Origin: Kitasatospora aureofaciens
GTDB taxonomy: Bacteria > Actinomycetota > Actinomycetes > Streptomycetales > Streptomycetaceae
Assembly: GCF_001188955.3 (NCBI RefSeq)
Contig: NZ_JPRF03000097.1
Span: forward strand, 225,625 to 289,624
DNA length: 64,000 nt
Direction: 5' to 3'
Under the pieces are notes generated by a model, which was not told the DNA's origin, searched no databases, and saw only the letters and a list, made by a program, of their open reading frames with translations. A program made the translations under genes and the position numbers. This document shows, piece after piece, positions 16,386 through 25,451 of this stretch (position 1 is its first letter; each line of letters begins with the position of its first letter).

Positions 16386-17306
16386 GTGACCACCGAACCC
16401 GAGCAGCCGCCGTCCGCGGCGGCCGAACCGCCGCTGCCGCCGGTACCCCCGGCGCCGGACGAGCCGCCGGTCCCGCCCGTGCCGCCCGTGCCGCCCGTCC
16501 CGCCCGTCCCGTTCGGCTCCGCCGAGGCGTCCGACGAACCGTCCGCCGCGCCGTCGGCCGAGCAGACGCCGCACCAGGACCCCTACGCCGCCGACATCCT
16601 GTCCGCCGGCCCGGAGTCGGCCCCGCGCGCCCCGCGCCGCCCCCGCCCGGTGCTGCTGTCCGTCTGCGCGCTGGCCGTCGGCGTCCTGGCCGGTGGCGGC
16701 GCCGGCTACGCGATCCAGGCCCAGCGCCCGCCCACGCCCCTGCCGCCGCTGCAGGTGGCCCTGCCGGCCTACCCGGCCGAGGTGGTCGACCCGGCCGCCC
16801 TCGCCGCCGCGCAGCCCGGGCCGCCGGCCATCGAGGGCGACCTGCCCAAGCTGCTGGTCAGCGCCCCCGACGGCAGCACCGCCTGGGGCGACTACCCGAA
16901 CAAGCCGGGCTGGATGTCGATCGGCGAACTCGCCGAGCGCAGGGGCGGCGCGGCCCTGGTCTTCAAGGACCTGGCCTCCTCCGGCTTCCGGCGCGCCGCT
17001 GAGGTGGACTGGATGAAGGGCGACACCCGCTACCGCGTCTCGCTCACCCAGTACACCCCCGAGCACATCGACGAGGCCGAGGCCGCCTCCGGCTTCTGGA
17101 TGCCCTTCGCCGGCGACGCCAACGGCGGCTACAGCATGGACTTCACGCCCAGGAAGTGGTCCGACACCGAGGAGCAGTACTACTACGGGCAGGCCCAGGC
17201 CCAGCGCGGCACGGTGCAGATGAAGGTGGAGATCTTCAGCCCGAAGCCGGTGGACGGCGAGGAACTCAAGGCCCTGGCCAAGCAGCAGTGGGAGCGACTG
17301 GCATGA
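16386..17306 (+). CDS. Cassette protein 2: Pro-rich single-span membrane protein
   Basis: 306 residues. Residues 20-45 are a PPVPPVPP tandem repeat, the membrane span is VLLSVCALAVGVLAGGGAGY near 88-107, and the outer domain carries EGDLPKLLVSAPDGSTAWGD, a divergent form of the cassette motif. The C-terminal part (MSIGELAERRGGAALVFKDL, then GTVQMKVEIFSPKPV) resembles the other members in layout. Its stop overlaps the next start (ATGA), showing translational coupling. Function unknown. Confidence 0.65.
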   Translation: MTTEPEQPPSAAAEPPLPPVPPAPDEPPVPPVPPVPPVPPVPFGSAEASDEPSAAPSAEQTPHQDPYAADILSAGPESAPRAPRRPRPVLLSVCALAVGVLAGGGAGYAIQAQRPPTPLPPLQVALPAYPAEVVDPAALAAAQPGPPAIEGDLPKLLVSAPDGSTAWGDYPNKPGWMSIGELAERRGGAALVFKDLASSGFRRAAEVDWMKGDTRYRVSLTQYTPEHIDEAEAASGFWMPFAGDANGGYSMDFTPRKWSDTEEQYYYGQAQAQRGTVQMKVEIFSPKPVDGEELKALAKQQWERLA

Positions 17307-18177
17307 CCGACGACGACTCCGTGACCGCGACGCCGGCCACCACGCCCGCCCCCGAACCCGCCGCCCCCGAACCCGCCGCCCCGAACCCGCCGACGCCGCA
17401 GCGGGGTTCACCCCCGAGCAGCCCCCCGCCGCGCCCCGCCCCGCCTCCCGCCGCCTGCTGCGCGCGGGCGCGGCGACGGTGGCCGCCGCGCTGGTGGGCG
17501 TGGTCATCGGCGTCGGCATCATCAAGACCCGGTACGACGACCCCGCCCCGGCCGCGGCCGCCGGCCCCACCGGCGCCCCCGCCCCGACGGCCACCCCCAC
17601 GCCGTACGGCGCGAAGTCCAACGGCAGCCACTTCGGCTCGCTGCGCGACCTGCTGCTGCCCGTCCCGGCCGGCTTCGAACTCGGCCCCGACGAGGGCGGC
17701 TACGGCAACGACACCGAGATCGGCGCCGGGCAGATCTCGGACGAGCTGGACGCCGAGCTCCAGCAGGTCCCCAAGGACAAGCGCGACAAGCTGCGCTCCT
17801 ACTGGGAGGGGCTGCACGTCAAGGGAACCGGCGTGCGGACCTACCGCAACGACGGCAACAACCTGGTGGTCGGGCTGCGGCTGCGCCAGTTCAACCAGCA
17901 GGAGGTGCAGCGGATCAACGAGTACACCGCGGTGTTCACCGGCGACACCGGCATCTTCCGCTCCGGCCCGCAGATCCCGGGCCACCCCGAGGCGCACTGC
18001 TACCTGATGCCCGCCCCGCCGTCCGCGCCGATCGACTACCTGGAGTGCTCGGCCGCCGAGGGCGACCTGCTGGTGGTCATGAGCGTCGAGGGCGTGGCAC
18101 CGCTGCCCAAGGACAAGATCGTCGGCCTCTTCACCCTGCAGCTCGACCGCCTCGCCAGCCCGGGAGCCTCCGCATGA
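17303..18177 (+). pseudogene. Cassette protein 3: membrane protein, frame broken in a repeat
   Basis: The ATG at 17303 overlaps the previous stop, but its frame turns to nonsense after about 27 codons. The real continuation (one membrane span ending in AAALVGVVIGVGIIKTRY, then SHFGSLRDLLLPVPAGFELG and a 180-residue outer domain with two Cys) is one register away. The switch lies in three copies of a 15-base AAPEP-coding repeat: the first two hold five C (17349-17353, 17364-17368), the third four (17379-17382). Adding one C restores a 291-residue protein. Slippage, mutation or assembly error are all possible. Confidence 0.7.
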
Positions 18178-19262
18178 CCGACCACGCCACCGCGCCGCAG
18201 CCCGGGCCGGAGCCCCACGACCAGGCCACCGCCGTCACCCCGGTCACCCCCGCGGACGACGCCAACCCTTGGGCCGCCATCACGATCGACGACCCGCAGC
18301 CCGACGCCGGCCAGGCCCCCGCGCCGTTCGCGCCGCCCGAGCCGACGCAGAGCCCGCAGGAGCAGGCCGCCCGCCGCGCCCGGCGCCGCAGGGCCGCGGT
18401 GCGGTGGAGCTGCGCCGTCCTGGTGTTCGCGATCGCGGGCACCGGCACCGCGCTGGCGGTCACCGCGCCCGAGCGCACCGACATTCCCGGTCTGGCCACC
18501 GCCAACGACGGCCGCTACACCTTCCCGCCCCTGACGCTGCCTCCGCTGCCCTCGGGCAAGGCCGCGCCGGACCTGAAGGACAACAGCAAGGGCCTGCACC
18601 AGGCGGACCTGCGCTACCTGCTGCTGCCCGCCCCCAAGGAGGCCGGCGGCTCGGTGAACCCGCCGGTCTTCCCGTCGCCCACCGCGCCCACCGCCACCGC
18701 CTCGGCCCCGGCTTCCGCGTCGGCCGCGCCCTCGGACACCGCGCCGGCGACCCCGGGAGCGAGCGCCTCGGCCACCGCCGCGCCGGCCGCGTCCGCCGCC
18801 CCCGGCGCGACGGCCCCGGCCAACTGGGTGGGCTGCGAGGCGATGGGCTCCGAGCTGCAGAACCCGGCCAGGCTGCACGGCCTGCTGCTGCAGAACGTGT
18901 GCCGCGCGGCGACCGTCCGGGAGTGGACGGCCTCCGACGGCACCTCGACCCGGATCCGGCTGCTGCGCTTCGGCTCCCCGAACGAGGCCCGGGAAACCTA
19001 CTTCCGCGGGCGCACGGACCTGCAGCTCAAGGCCGCCCCCGACGCGAAGATGGCCTCCGGCGACGGCTGGGACACCGTCGCGGGCATCGAGGTGACCCGC
19101 AAGGACTCCCAGGAGACCGCGGGCAAGGGCGTGCCGACCACGCGGGTGGCGTTCGTGTCGGCCTCCGACGTGGTGGCCGTGGTCACGATGACCAACCCGC
19201 GCGGGGTGCCGGCCACGGCGTTCCGCCAGGTCGTCACCCTCCAGTGCGACCTGCTGGCCTGA
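18174..19262 (+). CDS. Cassette protein 4: single-span membrane protein
   Basis: 362 residues; ATG overlaps the previous stop (ATGA). Residues 1-68 are acidic and Pro-rich and end in a basic ARRARRRRAA; the span is SCAVLVFAIAGTGTALAV. After a linker comes GLHQADLRYLLLPAPKEAGG, the cassette motif, then a long Ala/Ser/Pro insert and a domain with Cys at VGCEAMG, QNVCRAATVREW and LQCDLLA. The domain resembles membrane-linked sensor proteins of unknown role. A strong terminator follows, closing the unit. Confidence 0.65.
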   Translation: MTDHATAPQPGPEPHDQATAVTPVTPADDANPWAAITIDDPQPDAGQAPAPFAPPEPTQSPQEQAARRARRRRAAVRWSCAVLVFAIAGTGTALAVTAPERTDIPGLATANDGRYTFPPLTLPPLPSGKAAPDLKDNSKGLHQADLRYLLLPAPKEAGGSVNPPVFPSPTAPTATASAPASASAAPSDTAPATPGASASATAAPAASAAPGATAPANWVGCEAMGSELQNPARLHGLLLQNVCRAATVREWTASDGTSTRIRLLRFGSPNEARETYFRGRTDLQLKAAPDAKMASGDGWDTVAGIEVTRKDSQETAGKGVPTTRVAFVSASDVVAVVTMTNPRGVPATAFRQVVTLQCDLLA

Positions 19263-19276
19263 CCGGACCCGCCACC

Positions 19277-19317
19277 AGGGCCCCGCACCCCTTTCCCTGG
19301 AGGGGGTGCGGGGCCCT
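19277..19317 (+). terminator. Terminator of the four-gene cassette
   Basis: A perfect 15-base stem (AGGGCCCCGCACCCC and complement) with an 11-base loop begins 15 bases after the last stop of the cassette. Confidence 0.8.
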
Positions 19318-19469
19318 GTGCGCGGGGCGTCATGTCCCCCAACGGGCTCTCGTCCGTGCGGAGCGCGCCCCCCGAACGGTCCCCGTGCTCCCTTCCGGCG
19401 ATCCGGCTCCTGCGGCCGTGAACCCGCTCGGCCCGTGGGGCCGTTGACCCGGTGGGAGCGAAAAGGTGG

Positions 19470-19505
19470 AGGGGCGTCGCAGGACGGCTGTCCTGCGGCG
19501 CCCCT
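19470..19505 (-). terminator. Terminator of the flavin oxidoreductase gene
   Basis: Arms of 16 bases with one mismatch and a 4-base loop, 30 bases past the stop of the leftward gene. On the minus strand it is followed within a few bases by TTTT. Confidence 0.65.
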
Positions 19506-19534
19506 CGTCCACGCTCAGGCGCGCTCGTCCGCGC

Positions 19535-20638
19535 TCAGGCGCGGTGGTACTGGACGGGGGAGTGGACCTCGCCGCCCAGCGCGCCGGCCGCGTGGCGGGC
19601 CCAGAACGGGTTGCGCAGCAGCTCGCGGCCGAGCAGGACGGCGTCGGCCCGGCCGGTGGCGAGGATGTCCTGGGCCTGGGCGGGGTCGGTGATCAGGCCG
19701 ACGGCCGCCACCGGCAGCCCGGCCTCGTTGCGCACCGCCTCGGCGAAGGGCACCTGGAAGCCGGGCGCGGCCTCGATCCGGGCGTCGGGCACGAGGCCGC
19801 CGGTGGAGACGTCCAGCAGGTCCACGCCGTGCGCCTGGAGTTCCTTGGCCAGGCGCACGGTGTCCTCGCAGGTCCAGCCCTCGCGGCCGTCCTCGGGGTT
19901 CTCGGTGAGCCAGTCGGTGGCCGAGACGCGGAAGAACAGCGGCAGTTCCTCGGGCCACACCGCGCGCACCGCGTCGACGACCTCCAGGGCGAAGCGGATG
20001 CGGCCCTGGAAGTCGCCGCCGTAGGCGTCGGTGCGGTGGTTGCTCTGCGGGGAGAGGAACTGGTGGATCAGGTAGCCGTGGGCGCCGTGGAGTTCGACGG
20101 CCTGGAAGCCGGCCTCCAGCGCGCGCCGGGCGGCGTCGGCGAACTTGCCGACGATCTCCCGGATCTGATCGACCGTCAGCTCTTCCGGCGTGGTGTGGTC
20201 GGGGGAGAAGGCCACGGCGCTGGGCGCGACCGGGGTCCAGCCGTGCTCCTCCTCGGGGGCCAGGGCGCGCCCGCGCTCGACCCACGGCCGCTCGGTGGAG
20301 GCCTTGCGCCCGGCGTGTCCGAGCTGGACGGCCGGGACGGTGCCCTGCTCCTTGAGGAAGGAGGTGATCCGGCGGAACGCCTCCAGCTGGGTGTCGTTCC
20401 ACAGCCCGAGGTCGTACGGGCTGATGCGCCCCTCGGGGCTGACGGCGGTGGCCTCCACGATGATCAGCCCGGTGCCGCCCGCGGCCCGCGCCGCCAGATG
20501 GGTGTAGTGCCAGTCCGTGGGCACCCCGGCCGCCTCCCCGGCCGGGGCGGCGCTGTACTGGCACATCGGCGGCATCCAGACCCGGTTGGGGACGGTCACG
20601 TCCCGCAGGGTGTACGGGGTGAAGAGGGTGGTGCTCAT
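19535..20638 (-). CDS. NADH:flavin oxidoreductase, old yellow enzyme (YqjM type)
   Basis: 367 residues from the ATG at 20638. TIM-barrel OYE features in order: LFTPYTLRDVTVPNRVWMPP, MCQYSA (the Cys and Tyr typical of the YqjM class), QLGHAGRKAS, ELHGAHGYLIHQFLSPQSNH (substrate-binding His residues) and RADAVLLGRELLRNPFW for the FMN phosphate. It reduces activated C=C bonds with NADPH and FMN in the cytoplasm and often helps detoxify enones or nitro compounds. It faces the DoxX gene across an AT-rich region. Confidence 0.92.
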   Translation of the reverse strand: MSTTLFTPYTLRDVTVPNRVWMPPMCQYSAAPAGEAAGVPTDWHYTHLAARAAGGTGLIIVEATAVSPEGRISPYDLGLWNDTQLEAFRRITSFLKEQGTVPAVQLGHAGRKASTERPWVERGRALAPEEEHGWTPVAPSAVAFSPDHTTPEELTVDQIREIVGKFADAARRALEAGFQAVELHGAHGYLIHQFLSPQSNHRTDAYGGDFQGRIRFALEVVDAVRAVWPEELPLFFRVSATDWLTENPEDGREGWTCEDTVRLAKELQAHGVDLLDVSTGGLVPDARIEAAPGFQVPFAEAVRNEAGLPVAAVGLITDPAQAQDILATGRADAVLLGRELLRNPFWARHAAGALGGEVHSPVQYHRA

Positions 20639-20979
20639 GTCGGGCTCCCGGCTCGGTCCGCGGCGCCCGTCGGCGCGGGCGGGCGCAGCTTGTTGCGAAT
20701 GAAATCTACGCGCTCCGACAATAGTTGTGCACTCATTAAGTTGCAAGAGCTGCATATTTTTGCGGGCGGGCCCACCGGCGGGCGGCCCCGCGCGGTGGAC
20801 GGCCCCGCCGCCGGCGGCCGCCGCGCAACTCAGAGGAACCTCAGAGCTCCCCACTCCTGCCGCCCGAGGTGACGCGGGGTCAGAATTGGCGCCGCCGCGT
20901 CAACCGCGGCCGGAGAGGCCCCGCACGGCCCCGGCACCGGCGCGCATCCCCCAACCCCCACCTGACCGAGGAGCTTCCG
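20639..20979. promoter_or_regulatory. Divergent control region with AT-rich core
   Basis: 341 bases without a gene, between the flavin oxidoreductase and DoxX starts. The core 20695-20765 is far richer in A and T than its surroundings and contains GTTGTGCA (about 20724) and GTTGCAA 17 bases later, a near-direct repeat that could be a regulator site. GAGGAG before 20980 is the DoxX ribosome binding site. No regulator gene is adjacent. Confidence 0.4.
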
Positions 20980-21414
20980 ATGACCGTCGACCCCTCGCCC
21001 CTCGCCGAACGCACCCGCCCCCTGGTCCTGGGGCTGTTCCGGATCGTGGTCTCCCTGCTGTTCGCCTGCCACGGCGCGGCCACCATCTTCGGCGTCCTGG
21101 GCGGTACGCACGGCAAGGCACCCGGGTTCGGGCAGTGGCCCGGCTGGTGGGCGGCCGCCATCCAGCTGGCCGGCGGCGTCCTGGTCCTCGTGGGCCTGGC
21201 GGTGCGCCCGGCCGCGCTCCTGTGCTCCGGGTCGATGGCCTACGCCTACTTCGGCGTGCACCAGGAGCACGGCCTGTGGCCCATCCAGAACGGCGGCGAA
21301 CCCGCGGTGATGTTCTGCTGGGCCTTCCTGCTGATCGCCGCGGTCGGGCCCGGCGGCCTGACCCCGGGCCGGGTGCTGCGCCGGGTGCCCGGCAGAGCGG
21401 CCCTGTCCGTCTGA
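20980..21414 (+). CDS. DoxX family membrane protein
   Basis: 144 residues with four membrane segments: GLFRIVVSLLFACHGAATIF, WAAAIQLAGGVLVLVGLAV, PAALLCSGSMAYAYFGV and VMFCWAFLLIAAVG. The FACHGAATIFG loop and the GQWPGWWAA stretch are typical of DoxX. Proteins of this family sit in the inner membrane and are linked to redox or sulfur stress in other actinobacteria; the exact reaction is not established. It shares its promoter region with a flavin oxidoreductase, which fits a shared redox-stress response. Confidence 0.88.
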   Translation: MTVDPSPLAERTRPLVLGLFRIVVSLLFACHGAATIFGVLGGTHGKAPGFGQWPGWWAAAIQLAGGVLVLVGLAVRPAALLCSGSMAYAYFGVHQEHGLWPIQNGGEPAVMFCWAFLLIAAVGPGGLTPGRVLRRVPGRAALSV

Positions 21415-21460
21415 CCGCCCCCAGCCCCCCGGCCGCAGCCCTTGGCCGCAGCCCCCGGCC

Positions 21461-24210
21461 TCAGCCGCCCGCCCCGGCCCCCGCCTCCAGGAGGCCGCGG
21501 GCGCGGTCCGCCAGGCCGTCGGCGCCGCACTCGACGGCCAGCTCCAGCCCCCGGGCGAGCGCGGCACGGGCCTGCGGAGCCGGCACCGGCGCCCCGCCGA
21601 GGTCGACCAGTGCCATCGCGTGCTCGTAGCGGGCCGGCGAGCGCTCCAGGTGCCGCACCGCCTGCGCCAGCAGCTCGGCCGCGCGCGGACCGTCGTGCAC
21701 CGCGGCGCACAGGCGCAGCGCGCTGCCGACGGCCGAGTCCGTGCCCGACCGCCGGGCCCGGCGCACGGCCTCCCCGGCCAGCTCGCGGGCCCGCTGCGGC
21801 TCGGACGGGGCCACCGCCCGCGCCAGGTGCCCCAGCCACGGCGCCCACACCGTGTTGCGCCACCCGCGCGCGTCCAGGGCCGCCCCGGCGGCCGTCAGCA
21901 CCTCGGCCGCCCCCGCCGCGTCGCCCGCCGCCAGCAGCAGGCGCCCGTACAGCGTGGGAGCGTCGGGCAGCACCATCACCGTCGGGTAGGGCGGGCCGAA
22001 GGCGTGCTCGCGCGCGAGTTCCAGGGCCTCCTCCAGCCGGCCGCGCGCTGCCAGGGTCTCGGCCAGCGCCCCGACCGCGTCCCAGTGCAGCGGGGTGCCC
22101 GGGCCGATCCGCCCGGCCGTGCGCAGGGCGCGGCGCAGGTAGTCCTCCGCTTCGACGAGCGCGCCGCAGCGGAACCGCAGCATGCCGGTCAGCAGGTAGG
22201 CGAAGCCCAGGTGGCCGCCGCTCCACCCGGCGACCTCGTAGGCGCGCACCGCCTCGGTGAACAGCTCCTCCGCCCGCTCGACGCGGTCGGCGTACAGGTA
22301 ACTGAGGCCCAGGATCCCGGGCAGTTCGAAGCCCCAGGTGGTGTTGGTCCAGCCGAGGCTGTGCGGCAGCCGGCCCTGCGGCAGCGCGGAGTCGGCCAGC
22401 GCGAGCGCCCGCGCGCGGTCGGCGCCGCGCAGCGTGAGGTCCCAGCAGCGCAGCACGGCCACCGCGTGGGCCAGACCGTCGTGCTCGAAGACGGCCCCGC
22501 CCGGGGCCGCCGCGTCCGCGCCGGCGTCGGTGAAGGCCATGCCGACCGTGTCCAGCGTCCGGTGGAACTGCGCAAGGCGCCGGGAACGGCCGGGGCCGTC
22601 CGCGTCCTCGGACTGGAACGCGGCGAACATGAAGTGGGCGACCTCCAGACGCAGCCGTCCCGGCCCGGGCGGGGTGCGCGCGGCCTCCTCGGCGCACAGC
22701 GCGGCGGCCTCGCCGAGCCGGTTGCTGTGGGCGAGGGCCTGGGCGAGGCGGAAGGTCGCGTCCACCCGCAGCCCGGGGTCCAGCCCGTACGGGTCGGCGA
22801 GCGCCAGGCGCAGCTGGTTGACCGTGGTCGCCGGGTCGGTGAGCAGGGCCGAGCAGCCGAGCTCGTAGAGCACCGAGGCGCGGTCCTCGTCGGCGGGCGG
22901 CTCGCTGAGGGCGCGGCGCAGGCAGCGCTGCGCGGCCTCGGGCGCGCCGATCGCCAGGTGCTCGCGGGCCGCCCGGCGCAGCTTGTCGACGATGACGCCG
23001 TCCCCTTCGGGCAGGATCTCCAGCATGTGCCGGGAGGCCGCCGGCAGGCCGAGGCCGGCGTTCTCGACCTCGACGGCGGCGACCCCGTGCATCCCGGTCC
23101 GGGCGGCCGGCGTCATCGACTGGTAGACGGAGGTGGCGATCAGCGGGTGGACGAACTCCAGCCGGCCCGCCGCTGTGCCGGTCAGCACCCGGTGGCGGCG
23201 CAGTTCCCGGACGGACTGGGCGGCGGTCTCGGGCCCCTGGGCACAGATGGCGGCGGCGAGGTCGGGGCGGATGTCGGTGTCCAGGACGGACGCCGCCCAG
23301 GCGAAACGCAGCGCGGTGGGGCCGAGCCGGTCCAGCCAGTGCCGCAGCGTCATCCCGCGGGCGGTGGCGGCGATCTCGCGCAGCAGCCCCGTGCTCTCCT
23401 CGACCGGGTCGAGGCGCTGGTCGGCCACCTCGCGCAGCAGGGCGGCGGTCTCGTACGGGTTCCCGGCGGTGACGGCCCAGACGTGGCGGCAGAAGGCGTC
23501 CTCGGCCTGCGCGCCCAGCGCCGCGCGGACCAGGTGCGCGACCGAGGCGGGCTGGAGCGGGCGCAGTTCGTGCCGGCGGTCGGCCCGGTCGGCGAGGCCG
23601 CGTTGCAGCGCCAGCGCGTCGTCGGGGAACTCGTCGCGGCAGGCGAGCACCAGCAGGGCCGGCAGCTCCCGGGCCCGGACCGCGAAGCCAGCCAGCCGAG
23701 CGACTCCGGGTCGGCCCAGTGCAGGTCGTCGACCAGCACGGCCAGCGGCGAACGCAGCTGCACCAGGCGGGTCACGACGAAGTCCAGCCCGTCGCGCACC
23801 CCTTGCGGGTCGAGCTGCCCGCCGGGCGGCCGCAGGCCGGCTGCGGGGCCGACGACGTCCTCCCACGGGCCGAAGACCCGCGCCCGCTCGTCGTCGGACA
23901 GGGCCGACAGCACCGGCCGCACCAGCTGGCGCACCACATGGAACGGTTCGTGGCACTGCCGCTGGCCGCCCCGGGCGAACAGCACCGTGCAGCCCGCGTG
24001 CCTCGCCGCCCGGCGCACCTCGGTCAGCATCGCGGTCTTGCCCAGTCCGGCCGCTCCGGTGTAGAGCAGCAGCTCCCCGACCCCGGTGCCGGCCGGCCGG
24101 GTCAGCGCCTCGATCGCCTGGGCCGCCGACCGCAGTTCGGCCTCGCGCTCGTGCAGCGGCCCGTCGTCCCGTCCGGCCCCCTCGCCGCCCCCGGCCTTCC
24201 CCTCGGCCAC
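21461..24210 (-). pseudogene. LAL-type AAA/TPR regulator, frameshifted and lacking the LuxR domain
   Basis: From the GTG at 24210 (GGAGG upstream) the chain opens with EREAELRSAAQAIEAL, Walker A GAAGLGKTAM and Walker B LAVLVDDLHWADPESLGWLA. There the frame breaks. The next register continues GFAVRARELPALLVLACRDE and about 730 residues of helical repeats. The break lies in a (GGCT)3 run; a fourth copy would restore the frame exactly. LAL proteins end in a LuxR helix-turn-helix, but this chain ends LLEAGAGAGG with none, so it could not bind DNA that way. Restored length would be 917 residues. Confidence 0.8.
23686..23697. repeat. Tetranucleotide run (AGCC)3 at the LAL frameshift
   Basis: Three AGCC units on the plus strand (GGCT on the coding strand). 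Four units would join the two reading frames of the LAL gene without residue loss. Confidence 0.8.
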
Positions 24211-24433
24211 CCGCCGCCTCCAATTCGCCCTGCCGGGCCCGTCGTTGCAGAGAGCCGAGGTTACTGCCGATCAGCCCGCTCCGGTGCGGGCTTGACAAAG
24301 CCGCACGCGGCCCGCCGCCCGGGCCCGGCGCGCCACGGACACGCCGACCCGCCCCGCAAAACCGTTGGCCCGTGTCCGCCCGGACCGCGATACTCGCCTG
24401 CCGGCGGTGCGGACGAAGGGGGAGCGGGCGGGC

Positions 24434-25387
24434 GTGGAGGTCTTCGAGTGCAGGGGGTGCGGCACCGCCCTGACCGGGCCGCTGTCGCGGGTCCCGTTCC
24501 CCGTCTACGCCGGCATCCCCTACGGCAACGGCGTGGCCATGCCCGTCCTGATGGAGTCCGGGACCTACGCCCTCGGCATCGACCTGCTCGACCCCGCCGA
24601 CGAGGGCGAGAACGAGGGGTCGGTGCTGCTGGCCCCGGGCGACGCCGCCGGCACCCGCCTGATCCCCGGGCGCAACGAAGGCAACTGCTGCGGCCTCGAC
24701 GGCTACGGCGGACCGAACCTCGCCTGCGCGGGCTGCGGCCGCCCGGTGGCGGCCCGGATCGACGAGTGCTCCGCGTGGCAGGCCACCTGGCTGGAACCGG
24801 ACGCGGCGCGCCGAGTCCCCGCGGGTCCGCCCCGCCCGGTCGCCGACTGGGCGTCGGTCGCCGGCCGGTGGCGCGCCGCCGCCCTGGTGGAGGCGGACGG
24901 GAGCCGGAGCATCCGCTGGGACGTGGAAGCCGCCGTGACCCTGGCCCACCTGGTCTCCGCCGCCGACGGCGCGCCCCTCGCCCTCGCCCCCGGCCCGCTC
25001 GCCCAGGCCTTCCGCGGACTCCTCGGCCAACTCCCGCCCCCGCAGGCCCGCCCGGCCCGGCGCGCGGCCCTGGCCGGACCGGGCCGACCACTGCCCCGTC
25101 CCCTCCCGGACATCGCCGTGGTCCCGCGCCATCCGCAGACCGGCGAGCCCTGGCCCACGCCGCCGGGCGTGGCCGCCGCGCCGCTGGCCGCCGAGTACTG
25201 GGCCGCCCTCGCCTTCCACGACGAACGCGAACTCGCCCCCGCCACCGGCCGACTGCCCCCCGGCGTCGAACGCGACGACCCCCTCCCACCCCACCCCCTC
25301 TACGCGGGCTACCTCGACCGGTGGGTCTTCCGGGCCGTCCTGAACCGCCTGAACGGCGTCGACGACACCCAGGACGACCACCGGTGA
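24434..25387 (+). CDS. Zinc-ribbon hypothetical protein
   Basis: 317 residues from the GTG at 24434 (GGGGGAGCGG upstream). The N-terminus has FECRGCGTAL and, near residue 95, NLACAGCGRPVAARIDEC, so two CxxC pairs can make a zinc ribbon. NCCGLDGYGGPN is a notable conserved-looking patch. The rest is Pro/Ala-rich with short ordered blocks (EYWAALAFHDERELAPATGR). I recall similar Streptomyces proteins of unknown function but no assigned role. It diverges from the LAL gene with about 220 bases between. Confidence 0.65.
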   Translation: MEVFECRGCGTALTGPLSRVPFPVYAGIPYGNGVAMPVLMESGTYALGIDLLDPADEGENEGSVLLAPGDAAGTRLIPGRNEGNCCGLDGYGGPNLACAGCGRPVAARIDECSAWQATWLEPDAARRVPAGPPRPVADWASVAGRWRAAALVEADGSRSIRWDVEAAVTLAHLVSAADGAPLALAPGPLAQAFRGLLGQLPPPQARPARRAALAGPGRPLPRPLPDIAVVPRHPQTGEPWPTPPGVAAAPLAAEYWAALAFHDERELAPATGRLPPGVERDDPLPPHPLYAGYLDRWVFRAVLNRLNGVDDTQDDHR

Positions 25388-25398
25388 GCAACGACGAC

Positions 25399-25430
25399 GG
25401 CGCCGCCCGGGACGCATCCCGGACGGCGCC
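25399..25430. terminator. Bidirectional hairpin
   Basis: Arms of 14 bases with one mismatch around CGCA, between the convergent zinc-ribbon and MFS genes. Confidence 0.7.
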
Positions 25431-25451
25431 GCCGCCTTCACGTGCCGGCCG

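Noticed and set aside
19466..20872. Long plus-strand frame opposite the flavin oxidoreductase gene
   Set aside because: Antisense shadow of a well-defined old yellow enzyme; composition is Gly/Val/Asp only.
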